A program made the translations under genes and the position numbers. Of a stretch of 64,000 bases of DNA, positions 1-13,400 are shown one piece after another; position 1 is the stretch's first letter, and every line of letters starts with the position of its first letter. The notes beneath the pieces were generated by a model. That model searched no databases. It had not been told where the DNA came from and was given only the letters and a program-made list of their open reading frames with translations. The DNA is from Phoronis australis (lineage: Eukaryota; Phoronida; Phoronidae). The DNA lies in contig NMRA01000345.1 in NCBI GenBank assembly GCA_002633005.1, positions 189,073 to 253,072 on the forward strand. Direction: 5' to 3'.

Positions 1-2968
1 GTCCAGGCCAAAGATCTTCCTATTGTACAGAATATCTCAAGTGTGTCTTTGGGAATTATGAGAACAAAATGTTACTAATTGCCAGCGTTTTAGAGAGTTG
101 ACCTTCCTGAAAATTAAAAGGGAATCGGCTTCAGTCTAGCCGAATTACGTTACTGACAACTACGGTTTCATGGTCAGTCAGTTCCTATCTATTCGAAGAT
201 CACTGAACATGCTATATAGTGGCCCAGAGTGCCTGGATGAATGCCGTCTATAGTATTTTGTAACCTTTTCAATGCAGTGTATCACTTGTCTGTGTGCCCA
301 CGTTTGAATGCCACTGTGACGATTAGGTGAGTGAAGAATAATGGGATGTTTTCATCAGTTTGTGCTTGGCCGGGCCCGGCGACGCGTTCTGTCAGTCACA
401 CTCGATCCTCAGTAAAGTCATTTCTCTGTATCAAGATCCTTTTCGTGCACTGGACGTTTTAAACTCAGTACTTATTCATAGAGTCATAGACAGGCTGTAT
501 TCTGCGATCATCAGTGTTAGATGTTCCAAAGCTTCGTTCCCACTGCATCAAGAATGTCGACCAATGTTTTGATAAAGATGTAACATATACTATATACAAT
601 CTCTTCCGTCAAAAACTTTTAATCTACTTAAGGAAATTGTTCTGTCAATTTGTTCCTCCCTCAAATTAGAGATGACTGGCTTGGAAAAAGTGAAAGTTCG
701 TTAGCCTATAATTATGCATGTGGCGGTCACCAGAACATAAAATACTTTTTCTTCACTTCAAAATGGCACTATTGGGCTTCCGTATGCTTTAGACCAGGCG
801 GCGCAACAAGATGACTTCAGTGCGACAGCGCCCAGGCAATTATGAACTGGCATCTGTTCTTTCGAATCCCCTATACCTCATATGAATGAGAACAAGTTGT
901 GTGACCAGGAGTTCGGCTTCTCTGGCGAACTTGAAGGCCGGTTTACCGAGTGGTTGTAAAAGAAGCAGCGTGCTAGAACAGGTAAATGCGAAGAAAAGTA
1001 CGGAGTATAGATCAGAGGGTTATTAAGAAAATCCCATTAATAGCCCTGTGGTCTTCATTCCTTATTTTCTCCTCACATTTATTTTTGCTTAGCATTTTCT
1101 CGCATATGCTCCCAGTGGCGCATTTAGGGGGAGGGGCCTTTGTGTTGCTTTTTTACCTGCTCATTTGTTTTGTTCACGGGCGTGGCTGTTTTAAAGTGGT
1201 TTTAATTATCCATAATTGTCTTGAAAATGGATCTACGCATCATTGCCAATGTCTGTAATGGCCAAAAATGCTTCGTAAGCTCTGTGACCACATCCTGCTA
1301 ATAAAAAGACGTGGAAAGTTCTTAAGGGGATATCACAGATTTGCCACCACAAAGTTATCCCTTACCGCGTGGAGTAACCGCAAATAGAAAGCAATTTTAA
1401 AACAGATATTTTAAGTAGCCTTAGTGGAAGCATTGTTCCCATGTTCATGTGGGAAGCATTTGTCTTTCCCCACAACCCACTTCCTAAGATACGTTGTGAC
1501 GTCAGATCTTCTTCCTACGCCATGGCTTTGTTCTTACAGATGACAGAAAAGTGCTGCATCTTCATCTTTGCCAATGTCCAACCAATGTTTTGGCTGGTGA
1601 TCCTCTGATAGTATCCTATTGTGACACGAGAGTGTTTGAAGAGCAAATATTTAGCTTAAGAGTAAGGATTAAGAATAACAACACGAACAATTAACAGTAA
1701 TGTGTATTTCATAATGAATACAGTCACATTCACCATTTCACACACAGATCACATTTGGAGCAAGTTTTCTCACATTCTCACATTCACTTCCAAACACTCG
1801 TTTTTGAAAGACATCGTTTCAGTCATTATGAAAATATATAAAGTCGAACTTTTGGCCAAACCAAATATTTCCCAATACTTGGTTTCAATAATAATGAAAA
1901 CTTGCTGCATATGTACAAGAACATTAAAACAGATAATTCAATTGATTCAACTTTGTACATCAATGTATCTTCAGATCATAGTATCATTACACAAAATGTA
2001 TTATACACATGTGAACATTTTGTCATTCCAAAACATGTACCCATCAAATGAGAGCATAAGGTGAAAATTCTTCAATTTGGGACACAATGTTAGGGACAGA
2101 TGAAATTTCCTTTTAGCCAAACTTTTCAACTAAACTAACTTTTCGTGGAATTTTACTTTGCTTTTAGCACGGTTAGTATGATGTAGCTATTACCAAACAC
2201 TGTTTGGCAAAATTTTGAGCATTTGTAAAAATGTGGTAAGCCTCTGAAAAATATTTTTGTCCCACATGAAGAATTTTTACCATACACTTTTCACATCAAC
2301 TTGGCCTATATCAAATTGCAGCATTTCCATCACTTCATCTGAAGGTTTCTTTTCCAGATGTCTGTTATTAAACTTTAATAACCAGTTTCAAAATTTTAAA
2401 GCGCCTTTCGCAATACAGAGTTAGTACGGTGAACTAACATTCTTTTTCAACCACAAGAATTTTAGACCCAGAGCGAAAGGTGATCCAGATGGGTCTAAAT
2501 TTAGTACGGTACTAAAGATAGTACAATCGAAAAGACCAGACTAGCACAGTGCAAAAGGTTTTGTCGGGACTATATTGTACCACCATCCTAAATTATCACC
2601 CCACTTCACGCGAGAGCGGAGTTCTTCCCGCCATTTTGTGCACTCTCAAAATTGTTGCTATTTCTGTCTACTCACTGTTCACAGTACCATTTCAAACTAA
2701 CCATGTCTCAAAATAAGAACAGAAGAGGCAATTGGTGGTGTGATCAGTATTGCGGTACAGCGTAGCGACATCTTGTGTTTAGTACGATGCAACAATTTGA
2801 AGTTAGGACGGTGGCGTGCTAGTCTGGTCAAGTGAGAAAGGTGACAGTTTGGTACGGTAGGTTATCATGTTGATATAAAATGTGTTCTTACTACGAACTA
2901 GTCCGGACTAACTCTAATACGAAAACAGTGTCAGTTTCACTCCCGTGAGTTGGTAATAACATAATCAC
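1..2968. other. 3' flank of NUP153, no gene recognised
   Basis: Short open frames exist on both strands, but none shows a recognisable domain or a convincing splice structure. AT-rich between 1.7 and 2.4 kb. A short in-frame stretch at 882-957 that resembles a protein end is discussed among the rejected items. Confidence 0.6.
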
Positions 2969-3460
2969 AGAACTGAATGATTGAGAACCAGTAACATCAC
3001 CGCAACAGTAGCAAATCAAGAATTCAGAGCCAATGACACCACCTAAGTAGTAGCAACTGAATGATTCAGAGCCAATGACATCATCCTAAAAGTAGTAGAT
3101 GCTGAACAGTGTAGAGACTGTGACACAGCAACAGCGCCAACCGAAGAATGTTTCAGAGCCAGTGACATCACCACAAAAATAGCAACTTGTTAATTCAGAG
3201 CTTGTGACATCACCACAAAAGTAGTAGATGTTAAAGAATTACAAGTCACTATAATTGTACAATAGGAATTGAATGAATCAGAGCCACTGACACCCCCACA
3301 ACATTCAGCACCAGTGACATCACCACAACATTCAGAACCAGTGACATCACCATAACATTCAGAACCAGTGACATCAAAACAGTAGCAATTAAAAGATTCA
3401 GAGACAGTGACAACAGTGATACTCGAATGATTGAGTGCCAGTGACACCAACAGAGCTGAA
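2969..3460. repeat. Degenerate minisatellite, unit containing CAGTGACATCACCAC
   Basis: Repeated units of roughly 30 to 60 bases share the phrase ATTCAGAGCCAGTGACATCA followed by CCACAA and variants. The tightest part is 3290-3380, where the unit is about 30 bases. It lies downstream of the NUP153 stop and is open in two minus frames only because the unit length is near a multiple of three. Confidence 0.8.
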
Positions 3461-3505
3461 ACACTTGTATAATTTCCCCCTGAGTACCTTACCAACAGAC
3501 GTCGC

Positions 3506-4284
3506 TTTATTCATAGCAGTAGATTGCACAGATCTCTGTTCTTATCATGATTAGCATCACTACATTTTCAAAAATCTCAAGTCACAACCAGAGTTGATCT
3601 CAACTATTTACAGTAAGTCGTTCACGAAACACCTAGAAAGAAACAGCTAATTCCCAAACATTGACGCTCGTAAGCTCCTTCCAGTGAGGAAGAGATAACG
3701 TATAGTCAAGTCTTAATCAACAAAACTTCATATACAGGGAGGCGTGAAGGCAAAACAAAATGTGTCACCTCAGGAAAGGAGCACTCCTAACATTGTAAGG
3801 ATGATGCAAATGAATCATAGAATAAATTAACATCAATTATGCAATTCTTTACACTGATGGTATCCATATAAGTACAATCTCAACGTTGAACTCAAATGTT
3901 TCACTCCGACAACTATATACTCGAGCATAGGGATAGGACTAGTACTGCTATGGTCAAGATAACAGATCAAAAGATACTTGTGTTTTCACAATACAGTTTA
4001 AATAATAACCCTTGCAATCTCCGTACAAAGTATCTTTTTGACCACAAGTGGCAGTGCCATTGCGAGGGCATAAAACGTTCATCGTAGTTGGAGTGACTGC
4101 AGTGAGTTGGTGCAGAATACCATTATAAATGATGGGGGTGCAAACCGATCAGTGCACGAACACAAGTGATACTCGACTGTAAAGACGGGCAAACCAAGGG
4201 AAATAACAGTTGGTGGAAAATTTACAAAATAAAAACTTCCCGATGAAGTGGAGTTTGCATGCCACCCGTATGGCACAGTTTAAT
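3506..4284 (-). promoter_or_regulatory. Candidate NUP153 polyadenylation signals
   Basis: On the minus strand after the stop there is ATTAAA at 4284-4279 (81 nt downstream) and AATAAA at 3511-3506. Which is used cannot be told from sequence. The interval between is presumed 3' UTR or flank with no further coding signal. Confidence 0.35.
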
Positions 4285-4364
4285 TTTCAAATCCTCACGG
4301 ACCATGTGTGCACATGAACTGTGTCTGCGACTAATAAAGAGTCCAGTGTCGCGAGGTCTACCCG

Positions 4365-4458
4365 TTACCTGCGCAGTTTTCGAGTAGCTTTCTTGATCAA
4401 TCGGCTCTTGCCCGGTGCAGACGGTGGATTAAACATGTTAGATGAGTTACTAGAGGCA
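4365..4458 (-). CDS. NUP153: NUP153 exon 24, basic C-terminus and stop
   Basis: Acceptor TTTTGTTGCAG, then ASSNSSNMFNPPSAPGKS and RLIKKATRKLRR, stop TAA at 4367-4365. It aligns with the human NVFSSSGTSFSGRKIKTAVRRRK end. The basic tail resembles a nuclear-import signal. Confidence 0.93.
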
Positions 4459-7400
4459 CTGCAACAAAACAGGACTATTAGTCACAATGATTCAAATTTC
4501 CGGTAACCCATGGTCACTTTCGAATCTCTCAAAAAGAATACGTTTTTATCAAACACCAGACTCCAGTTTGGCTACAACACACTGGGTGATCACTTTATGA
4601 GAACTTTTTGAATTACATAGGAGTACAGATTAATTTTTGCAAGCCAGTAAGTTGCTTTCAGAATCGGTGATCAGTCATTGCTGAAAGTTTAAAACTAAAG
4701 ATTGATTAAAGAAAAAAAAACATCCCGACTCGTGTGATCAAATCCATCACTTTTTGGTATACTGGCCTCTTTTATGATGCAAAGGTTTTTAAAGCACATT
4801 CAATGTGACTACAGATTCCAAAACAATGCCGACACCTACGTCTGTTTTCGTAATAATTTCAGGCAAAAAAATGCAGATAATTTTCAATGAATTACTTTTA
4901 AATTACACCACTACTGTCATTTTCGCAACACAAAGTCAGGTTAACTCTGACTAAGTTTGTCAGTGATTTTTTTAACTTGATCATTTACATAACTACACTA
5001 AAGGTGTAAACTCTTAAGTGCCGACACATCCCCCCCCAACATGTCAACTCACAGACACATCTACCCAGCAGTCTATAAAGCAGAGCAACTCACTTGAACT
5101 GGACAGGGCCTGCTGAGAAGTTGAAGGTGGGCTGAGCATCGGCTGAACCAAAATTGAACCCGCCGGCATTCGGTCCTTGAGAGTCTGTACCCTGTAACAC
5201 AGAGTGGATGTTTGGTAAAAATAACGTCAAATGCATTATACCGAAGCTTCAAGGGTTGGCTGAAAACCTGTTAATGTTAACTGGGGTGCCCTCAATAGAC
5301 ACGAGAAACTCGCCAAAAAGCAAGATCATGATTCTTGCCGTACATGCATTGCGAGCGTCTGGGATCTGCAGAAAGTAGCTCTGGTATAGAGAAAAAAAGG
5401 GAGACGATTAACTTCCAATGGCAAGATGTAGAAAGTTTTTGGACTCCTCAAGACAAAGGATGTGAAATTTTCTAATATCCATTATGTTGAGCAAAAACGG
5501 CAAGCCCAGGTTTCAACTCGGAACAAGTTTTGATTTTCTATGAGTTTTCCAGAATATAATTCTCAATTCACAAGAGTTGCCTTTCACAGCAAACAGTAAT
5601 TTTCGCAACTGACCTAACTGAACACCTGAGCTGCCAACGCGACTCACAAAATGAACACCTTCTATTTAAAGAAATTTTCCAAGGTTTGCATTCGTGGGCT
5701 TTTTCTTAAAGCTGCATCTTGCTCAGTTGGCTTTTGTTTTCCACGTTTTCCACACATGGAAACTGTTATTGACATTTCCATGCTTTCGGTGGTGACTGGG
5801 AAGCACATAACCACAAACAATAAATCCACATCTCCTCAGGCATAAGAACATAGATTACAATAGAGGAACTCCAAAAAGGGGGTAAAGCTTACATCCGGGG
5901 GGCTTACATGGTAAAGGTGTGTATAGAAACCGACACTTGTGTACCATGTAACCTGAGTACCAGATATTTCAGAAAATATGCAGATTTTAGTGGAGAGACA
6001 AGACACTTAAAATTAGCTCTTTAACATAACCGATGGTGACGCTGTGACCCTGTGCCCTACAAAGCTTATTTGATCACATCACTTGACCCTACTAATTGCA
6101 ACCCCTACAATACGTATAGACGCTTCAGTAATACAGTGGAACCGGCTTAATGTCATCGCCTCAGTTTTGACGTAAACCATCACAAAAAGCAGGATACTCC
6201 ATGGTCCATTAAGCAGGTTCTGACTTGGGTGGTGATCGACACCTTTCTTATACGCTTATCGTGCTTAGTAACGACTATCAAAACAACACAGCTAATCAAG
6301 AAAAAACAGAATTTTAACAATTGCGCCCAGTTAAGAGAAAGTGAATTGAAGACTTGGACTGGTTTTAAGACAGAAAAGCGAACGTTCATTATGCTCATAA
6401 GAGGGTGATAATAAATAATAAACTGATTTTTGAAGACAACACCGTGAATATGGCAATAGATTATGACAAAATGGGAGTTATTTTACATGGGTTCCATAGG
6501 AAACGATTCGTTTCTCGACATTTCATGACAATAACCAGAATATGCTATTATGCGGTATGACATTACGTGGTCTCCACTGTGTACGACCCTACATACCTGA
6601 CTGGCATTGAAGTTGAATACACCAGGAGTTGGTGCATTGGCAGCAGCACTGAAGTTGAATCCAGAGGTTGCATTGGGGTTAAAGGTCGACGCTGAAATGG
6701 AAGAAAGACACATGAATAATCAACTTCCTTCTGAATTCTATATGTGTGCAATGAACATGCTATAAAACACGCAACGTCTAACTTACTTAAACTTTGTTGA
6801 CTGTGCCATAAAATGACACTAGCATGTTCGTTTGGGAGACGGGCACAAGAAGTCATTTAATATGTTAATGAACCCAGTTTTTACCTTGTCAGAGAATGAT
6901 TCAGATTTGCACATTTTAAATGAAATAATGCTAAATCCTCAAAGCTTTCGAGCAAATTTGAAAATTCCTTACAAATCCTGTTAAATCAGCAAGCATGATC
7001 AACGCTGTAAGGTTTCGTAGTACTCTACAGAAAATGTAGTCACATTCAGAAATGGTAACTTTCAGACAGTACTATGATATGTGTTCTCCAAAGCACCGTT
7101 AGGAATTGCTTTTAAAATGTACCACACTTTTGTATGAATGGGTAAAGAAAATCAGACTTATAAGGTTTTCATTGAAAAAAATCATAAGTTGCACAAAACA
7201 AAAGCGAAATGACAATTTTTTAGAAAACCATCAGCGTTTTTGAATTTTCATTTTAAACTTTATATAGGCCGAAATTTGGCCACTTCATCGACATCACTGT
7301 TTACCTATCAATCTAACTTTCTTTCCCGCAAACTTTTACTAAAAGACATGGTAATGTGATTTAATTTGTGGTGGGTTGGTAAAGAAGTTAAAAATTAATT

Positions 7401-10400
7401 CGACTTTTTTCTTTCACGAAACACTCGGGTAAGTACACAGACTTGTGAGTAGTATCCTACATTGTCTTTTAAGGCTTAAAATCGAGTTACAGGATGACTA
7501 GTAGAAAAAGCGCCCACCTGAAACACACTGACCCCTTTATGGTACTGATTACGTTGAACAGCCTTACCAGTATTCGTGGATGGGGTTCCAAAGGTCGAAG
7601 CCTGGTTCGTCGCAGACGACCCAAAGGAGAAACCTCCAGTGCCTGACTGTGAGGCAAACGGCGTTGAAAATGGCGTTTGAGTCTGTGTACCTCCAAAAGC
7701 GGCTGTATTAGTCGTGCTGCCAAACGCTGGTGGATTGGACGTGCTTCCGAATGCAGGTGGATTTGCTGTGCTTCCAAACGCAGGTGTATTGGTCGAGCTT
7801 CCAAACGCTGGGGGATTTGCTGTGGCACCAAACGCTGGTGGATTTNTTTTCTTAGTAATGAATGACATTAGTGGTGATGGAGGAACAGATAAACTCAAGC
7901 GCCTGTGCAGTCAACCACAAGAACAAAAAAAAATTACGGGTGGTTGCATTTCAAACTTATAAAAAATTACGGGTGGTAGGCTGAAGAAATAAATTAAAAA
8001 TATGGGTGGTGGGTGCGAAAAAAAGGTGCCTTCCCCCCCCCTCCCATACAGATTTTACTGGAACAGCCCTTACTAAAAGACATGGTAATGTGTTTTAATT
8101 TGTGGTGGGTTGGTAAAGAAGTTAAAAATTAATTCGACTTTCTTCTTTCACGAAACACTCGGCTAAGTACACAGACTTGTGAATAATATCCTAGATAGCC
8201 TTTTAAGGCTTAAAATCGAGTTACAGGATGACTAGTAGAAAAAGCGCCCACCTGAAAACACACTGACCCCTTTATGGTACTGATTACGTTGAACAGCCTT
8301 ACCAGTATTCGTGGATGGGGTTCCAAAGGTCGAAGCCTGGTTTGTCGCAGACGACCCAAAGGAGAAACCTCCAGTGCCCGACTGTGAGGCAAACGGCGTT
8401 GAAAATGGCGTTTGAGTCTGTGTACCTCCAAAAGCGGATGTATTAGTCGTGCTGCCAAACGCTGGTGGATTGGACGTGCTTCCGAATGCAGGTGGATTTG
8501 CTGTGCTTCCAAACGCAGGTGTATTGGTCGAGCTTCCAAACGCTGGGGGATTTGCTGTGGCACCAAACGCTGGTGGATTTGTCGTGCTACCGAACACCGG
8601 CGCATTGGACGTGCTACCAAATGCCGGTGGATCAGACGTACTTCCAAACGCAGGAGGATTTGCTGTGGTACCAAACGCAGATGTATTAGCCGTGCTTCCG
8701 AATGCTGTTGGATTCCTTGCGGTACCAAAAGTAGGATTCGCCGTAGTGCCGAATGCTGGTGTATTTGCAGATGATCCAAAAGCTGGAGGATTCACCGCGT
8801 TACCAAATGCGGGTGGATTGGCTGATGATCCAAAAGCTGGGACAGATGCCTGAATGCCACCAGATTCTGCAAAAAATAACATTCTCCTTTAAGAATCATA
8901 TCAGCTTTAATGATCAACACATACAAAACGACGACCATAAAATGTCCCCCTGATAAACTCGTCCAAATTAGTTTTATTTTTGCTTAAGAATTTGTACCAT
9001 CAACATTATTTTGAGGGTGCCTCCTCAAGAAATACTTGGAAAATGCCAAATATTCTCTCCTCATAAATAATTTCACCAGGATTGATTGAAAATTTCACAA
9101 GTCGGTCTCATGCTGGCAATTAACTTTCTTCCAGCAAATAGAATTTAATGGTACGTACGTTGAGAACCAAAGCTAAAGGTGGCTGGCGAAGCAAATGCTG
9201 GCACGCTCCCCATGGTAGCGGGCTCACCAGATAATGAGAGGGTTGCTGAACCAAACGTTGGTGTTTGAGACACAGCAGAGGGACCGTTAAAAGGCGAGTT
9301 GGTACTACCTGGAACCCACACGTGCACACACATCAGACTGACAGTAAATCAGAGGGGTTGGATTTCTTGTTCCACAACAGAACAAAGCACAATGGACAAC
9401 CACCACTGTCCTGCCCACATTGGTGAACATGCTGGCAGTTCAGCTACTTGTGTCAAGCTTAGTGGCAGTGAATCATCCTGTCGCAGCTATCAACGAACTG
9501 CACAGGTACCATGGTGCTATCACGTGAAATTAAGAATCCGGACTACACACATTAAAAAAACAAAACAAAAGGTTCTACAAAAGAACATGAACCAAAACAA
9601 TAGTTTTCAAAGACGGTGCTGCTTGGGGCTTGAAATGGCAAGAAAAAAGTCCCACTTTAGTGAGAGGGTGACTTTGTAAAAAGACAAAACAATGAAAGTG
9701 ATCCAGGGAATGACAGAATCGAACTAACACTGATGACAAAACACAACTGATCCCACACAGCTTTCCTGAGGACAAACAGAACAGAACGGAGGCCATCACT
9801 AAAGCTGCTATGAAACTGCTTCCAATCAAAAGTTCCAACTTTTAACGTAGACTGCTTATAGCTACAGAACTGGTCACAGCTTGTAACTTACTGGGACCAG
9901 AAGTTATTTACACATTGGGAAGAAGCGACAGTTTGATAGTTATTACCCGAGGTCCCACTCAGAGCATAAAAACAGCTTATTATTTAAAATGACTTATTCT
10001 TATTGAAATGACATATATTAAAAGGATCCACTGGGTCTTGAGAACCAACGAAATGTCACTTCTCAAACCCAGAATTCAGTTCTCATCAGTGTTAAGGGTG
10101 GCTTCATAACAGCTTTGTGACAACACGGTTCATGAAGTTAATAAAATCATTTCCTACCTGTGCCGAAGGTATTAGCGGACTTTTTTGCTTGAGGCTCAGA
10201 ATCTGAAAGGAGAAGTAGACAGAGATGTGGCAGCAGGAATATTTTTAACTATCGTTGAAACCACGGCGGTTGCTAAGCAGCACAGAAGCTCATGAATCTC
10301 GATTGACATTACAAAACAAATTATCACGCTTATACAACGGTGTAGTGACAGAGGCAAAGCTCACTAGGGGGCGATAGATGCAAACTTAAGATAATTTTAC

Positions 10401-13400
10401 TAACACTAGCAATGATAGTACTAAAGCGTATTATAGGAATCCGATCTGGATTTGACGTTCCGAAGTAAGCCAAATTTGGAGATTTTTCTTGGGGCCTACA
10501 TAACTTAAAGGATGGCTTTAAGTGAGAAACCTCCACCGATCCTTCTCAAGTTATAGACAAAGATTACAGGAAACAACCGTTTACTTTCTAAAAGCTTTTT
10601 ACCTCTATCTAGGCTGCGCTTGGTGGCCACAGACCCTGTGGATGACTGAGAAGTGAAGATGTTGGGCACCGTATCAGACAGCTGAGGCGTCTTGCCAAAG
10701 TTGAACGTCGCTGTGGACGCAGGCTTGGGCTGGTCACTAGGTAGGCTCGAGAATGGGCCTAGAATTTGAACAGAACAAATATGGACATTAAAGCCTCATG
10801 TAATGGCATCTTTGAAAACCTCTTGGGTGAAACCTCTTGTATTATTTTCTTACAAGGCGTTGTACTTACACATGCTAGGCAGTTCAGCATTAAGAGGTAA
10901 CCCACAGCATTTAAACCCTTGCTTGAGTGTGTTTGTGAGACTTTCAAAAAAAATTTGGTTTGGGGTGAGGCAGTGGGTTCAAAATATGTCTAGGTAAAGA
11001 CCACAACCAACTGCGTTTTTTTGGCATAAAAGAACTGACACACCTAAATTCCATTGAGATGTAACTATAGTCAATACACACTGCTCAACACCAGAGGAGT
11101 AGGCTCCAATTTTCAATCTATGATTAACGAAAGAATGGTTGATAAACAAGTGACAATAATGATAGTCAACTTGCAACAAAACTTTTCCGAAATTTATCCA
11201 AAATGCTACGAACCGACTAGAAATGGGTCGTGATCAAACACTCTGTGTGTACCTGATGAGCCACTGTTCAAATTCGACGCGCCAAACACAGGTTTTTGTT
11301 GCTGCGTCTCCTCCTGTTTAGCAGCACCAAATGTGAAAGTACCAGCACTGCCACTCGCAGTAGATGTGCCAAAGTTAAATAATGCCGGTTTTGCCGGCTC
11401 CTGCAATCTCTGGCCGATCTGTGTCGGCTCCAATTCAGGCCCAGAGCCGCAATTGCCAGGTTTAGCAGCAAACGTGAAGCCACCTGTTGTCGATTCACCA
11501 TCATTACCGATGGGCGGCTTTGCATTCGCATCACTGTTGACGCCAAAAGCGAAACCTGATTTTGCAGGTTCAGTCGAGGTGTTGGAGTTAGCATTCGTAG
11601 ATCCGAAAATAAAAGTCGATGGAGGCTTTGGTTCGTTTTCACTACTAGCTTTAACAGGTGCAGCTCCAAAGTTAAATGTTGGCATAGGCTGCTTCTTGTC
11701 ATTATTGACGTTTGCAGTTCCAAATGCAAATGCCGGTTTGGCTGACTGCTCCAAACTGTCTTTTACTTTAGTCTGGACATCAGACTTGTTAATAGTCTGT
11801 CCAAAAATGGAGGACTGTTCTGTATCACTTTTAATATCATTGCTTCCAAATACAAAACCCCCAGACAGAGGCTTACTGGACTGCGATTCCTCGGCTTTAT
11901 CCTCACCATTCTTGGATGTACTTTTCAACATAAATCCGGATTCGCTTGGTCCCTTAAACTGAAAGCCTCCAACTGGCTGACTGCCAGTTGTTGACTTTTC
12001 CATGCTCAAATTTGACTTCTCATCAGCACTGCCTTCCTTGGTCACAGTTACAGACTTGAACACTGAGGCTACACTAGGAGACGATGTACCGACATTGCTT
12101 GGACCCTTAAACTGAAAGCCTCCAACTGGTTGACTGCCAGTGTTATCGGCCGTTGTTGATTTTTCCATGCTCAAATTTGACTTTTCATCAGTACTGCCCT
12201 CTTTGGTCACAGCTACAGACTTAAACACAGAGGCTACACCAGAAGACGAAGATTGCAAGGAGGTTGTGCTGTCGCCACTAGCAGGCTTAAAGAGGAATCC
12301 AGTCGTAGTTGGCATCTGGGAGCTGGCAGGCGAGCTTGCTGTTGACTCAGATGCGGCAGAAGCGACCCCAAACGAGAATTTGATACCACCGCCCGGGGCC
12401 AATGCGGCAGAACTGTCACTGGACGAGCCAACTGGCTTGAAGGAAATACCGGTGTCTTCATAACCTGTGAATGAATTGGTAAAAGGTTCAAGTTAAAGGT
12501 TATACTCCAAAAGAACTTTATTTTGACCAAAACGCATTATTTTGTAATAGCCTGACGACGAGTTATAAGGTATTTCTGACGTGATGCAAATGGCAATCTT
12601 GATAACAATAACGTAGAACCTTTAATAGTAGCCCAAGCATTTATTAACTTCAGATGTGACCCAGACTTGGCTTCTGCAAGAGACTGGCAGTGAAAAACGA
12701 TAAAGTGTTTATTACTTAGGCAAACACTACAAAAAACAATCCCATCATTTCTGAAACCTTATGCTATAGCATTGGATGAAGGCTGAACTCTTAGGATCAA
12801 TGCATTCTTATGTGTTCTCAGAAAATGCACCATTCCATCAAAAAGGGTCTGGCCTATTCAACACACACACATTCAACACATGTGTTGTTTGTGTGTTTTA
12901 TTATTAATGAACATTTTCGTAGGAGAGTTTAGTCAGCCAGTGCCTTATCATCTCTGACATTATTCATCACTGCTGTCATGGTTGCTGGCATTGTTGTAAT
13001 GGCCAAACATGCGAGGACATGAATAGAATATATTCAAATGTACCCTGGCTCATTGTAAATATTACATTAATAAATAATAAATAAATAAAGTAATGCCATG
13101 GCTTCGGGATTATTGCATTTTTGTATGTTCCCAGGAAATGCAATACTTTCACCTACAAGGGCATGGGTTTCGCACAGGATTTTATCGTAATAAAAACGCC
13201 ATAAACTGTCATCTATTACAAGGTCACAACAGTATCACAAACTAGGCTAGTACTGGAGATCAGGGTTTGTCAATTGTAAGATATAACCAGACTCCAGCTT
13301 CTACTAGAGATCGCCTTCTACAAGAAAACCAGTTTCAAATGCAGGCTTTATACAAAAGTTCAAAGTATCTTTAAATGAAGAAACATAACAAAATACCTTC

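Larger units (their letters stand above)
7336..8580. repeat. Duplicated block in NUP153 intron 21/exon 21, joined through an N at 7846
   Basis: 7336-7845 and 8070-8580 are about 97-98 percent alike by eye, including intron sequence, with one single-base indel. Between them, 7847-8069 is unrelated and ends in a repeat terminus. The pattern fits two alleles placed in series. Confidence 0.85.
8867..11252 (-). other. NUP153 introns 20 to 17
   Basis: Introns around exons 18-20. The largest is 9309-10157. No complete element recognised. A CTCF-like core, TCACTAGGGGGCGAT, occurs at 10361-10375 in intron 18. Confidence 0.5.

Noticed and set aside
882-957. Possible last exon of a plus-strand gene (NENKLCDQEFGFSGELEG then RFTEWL, stop)
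   Set aside because: The peptide looks protein-like, but I recognise no family, see no clear acceptor and find no partner exons in the window.
1702-2064. 120-codon plus-strand ORF
   Set aside because: AT-rich, no domain, no codon regularity or splice context; chance open frame.
5088-5096. TGA at the end of exon 23 as the true stop
   Set aside because: It overlaps a consensus donor (GTGAGT), and splicing in the right phase reaches a last exon encoding the conserved basic tail.
8412-8853. Plus-strand ORFs across exon 21 (LPNAGGFAV repeats)
   Set aside because: Antisense shadows of the 27-bp repeat encoding the FG array; no start context or homology of their own.
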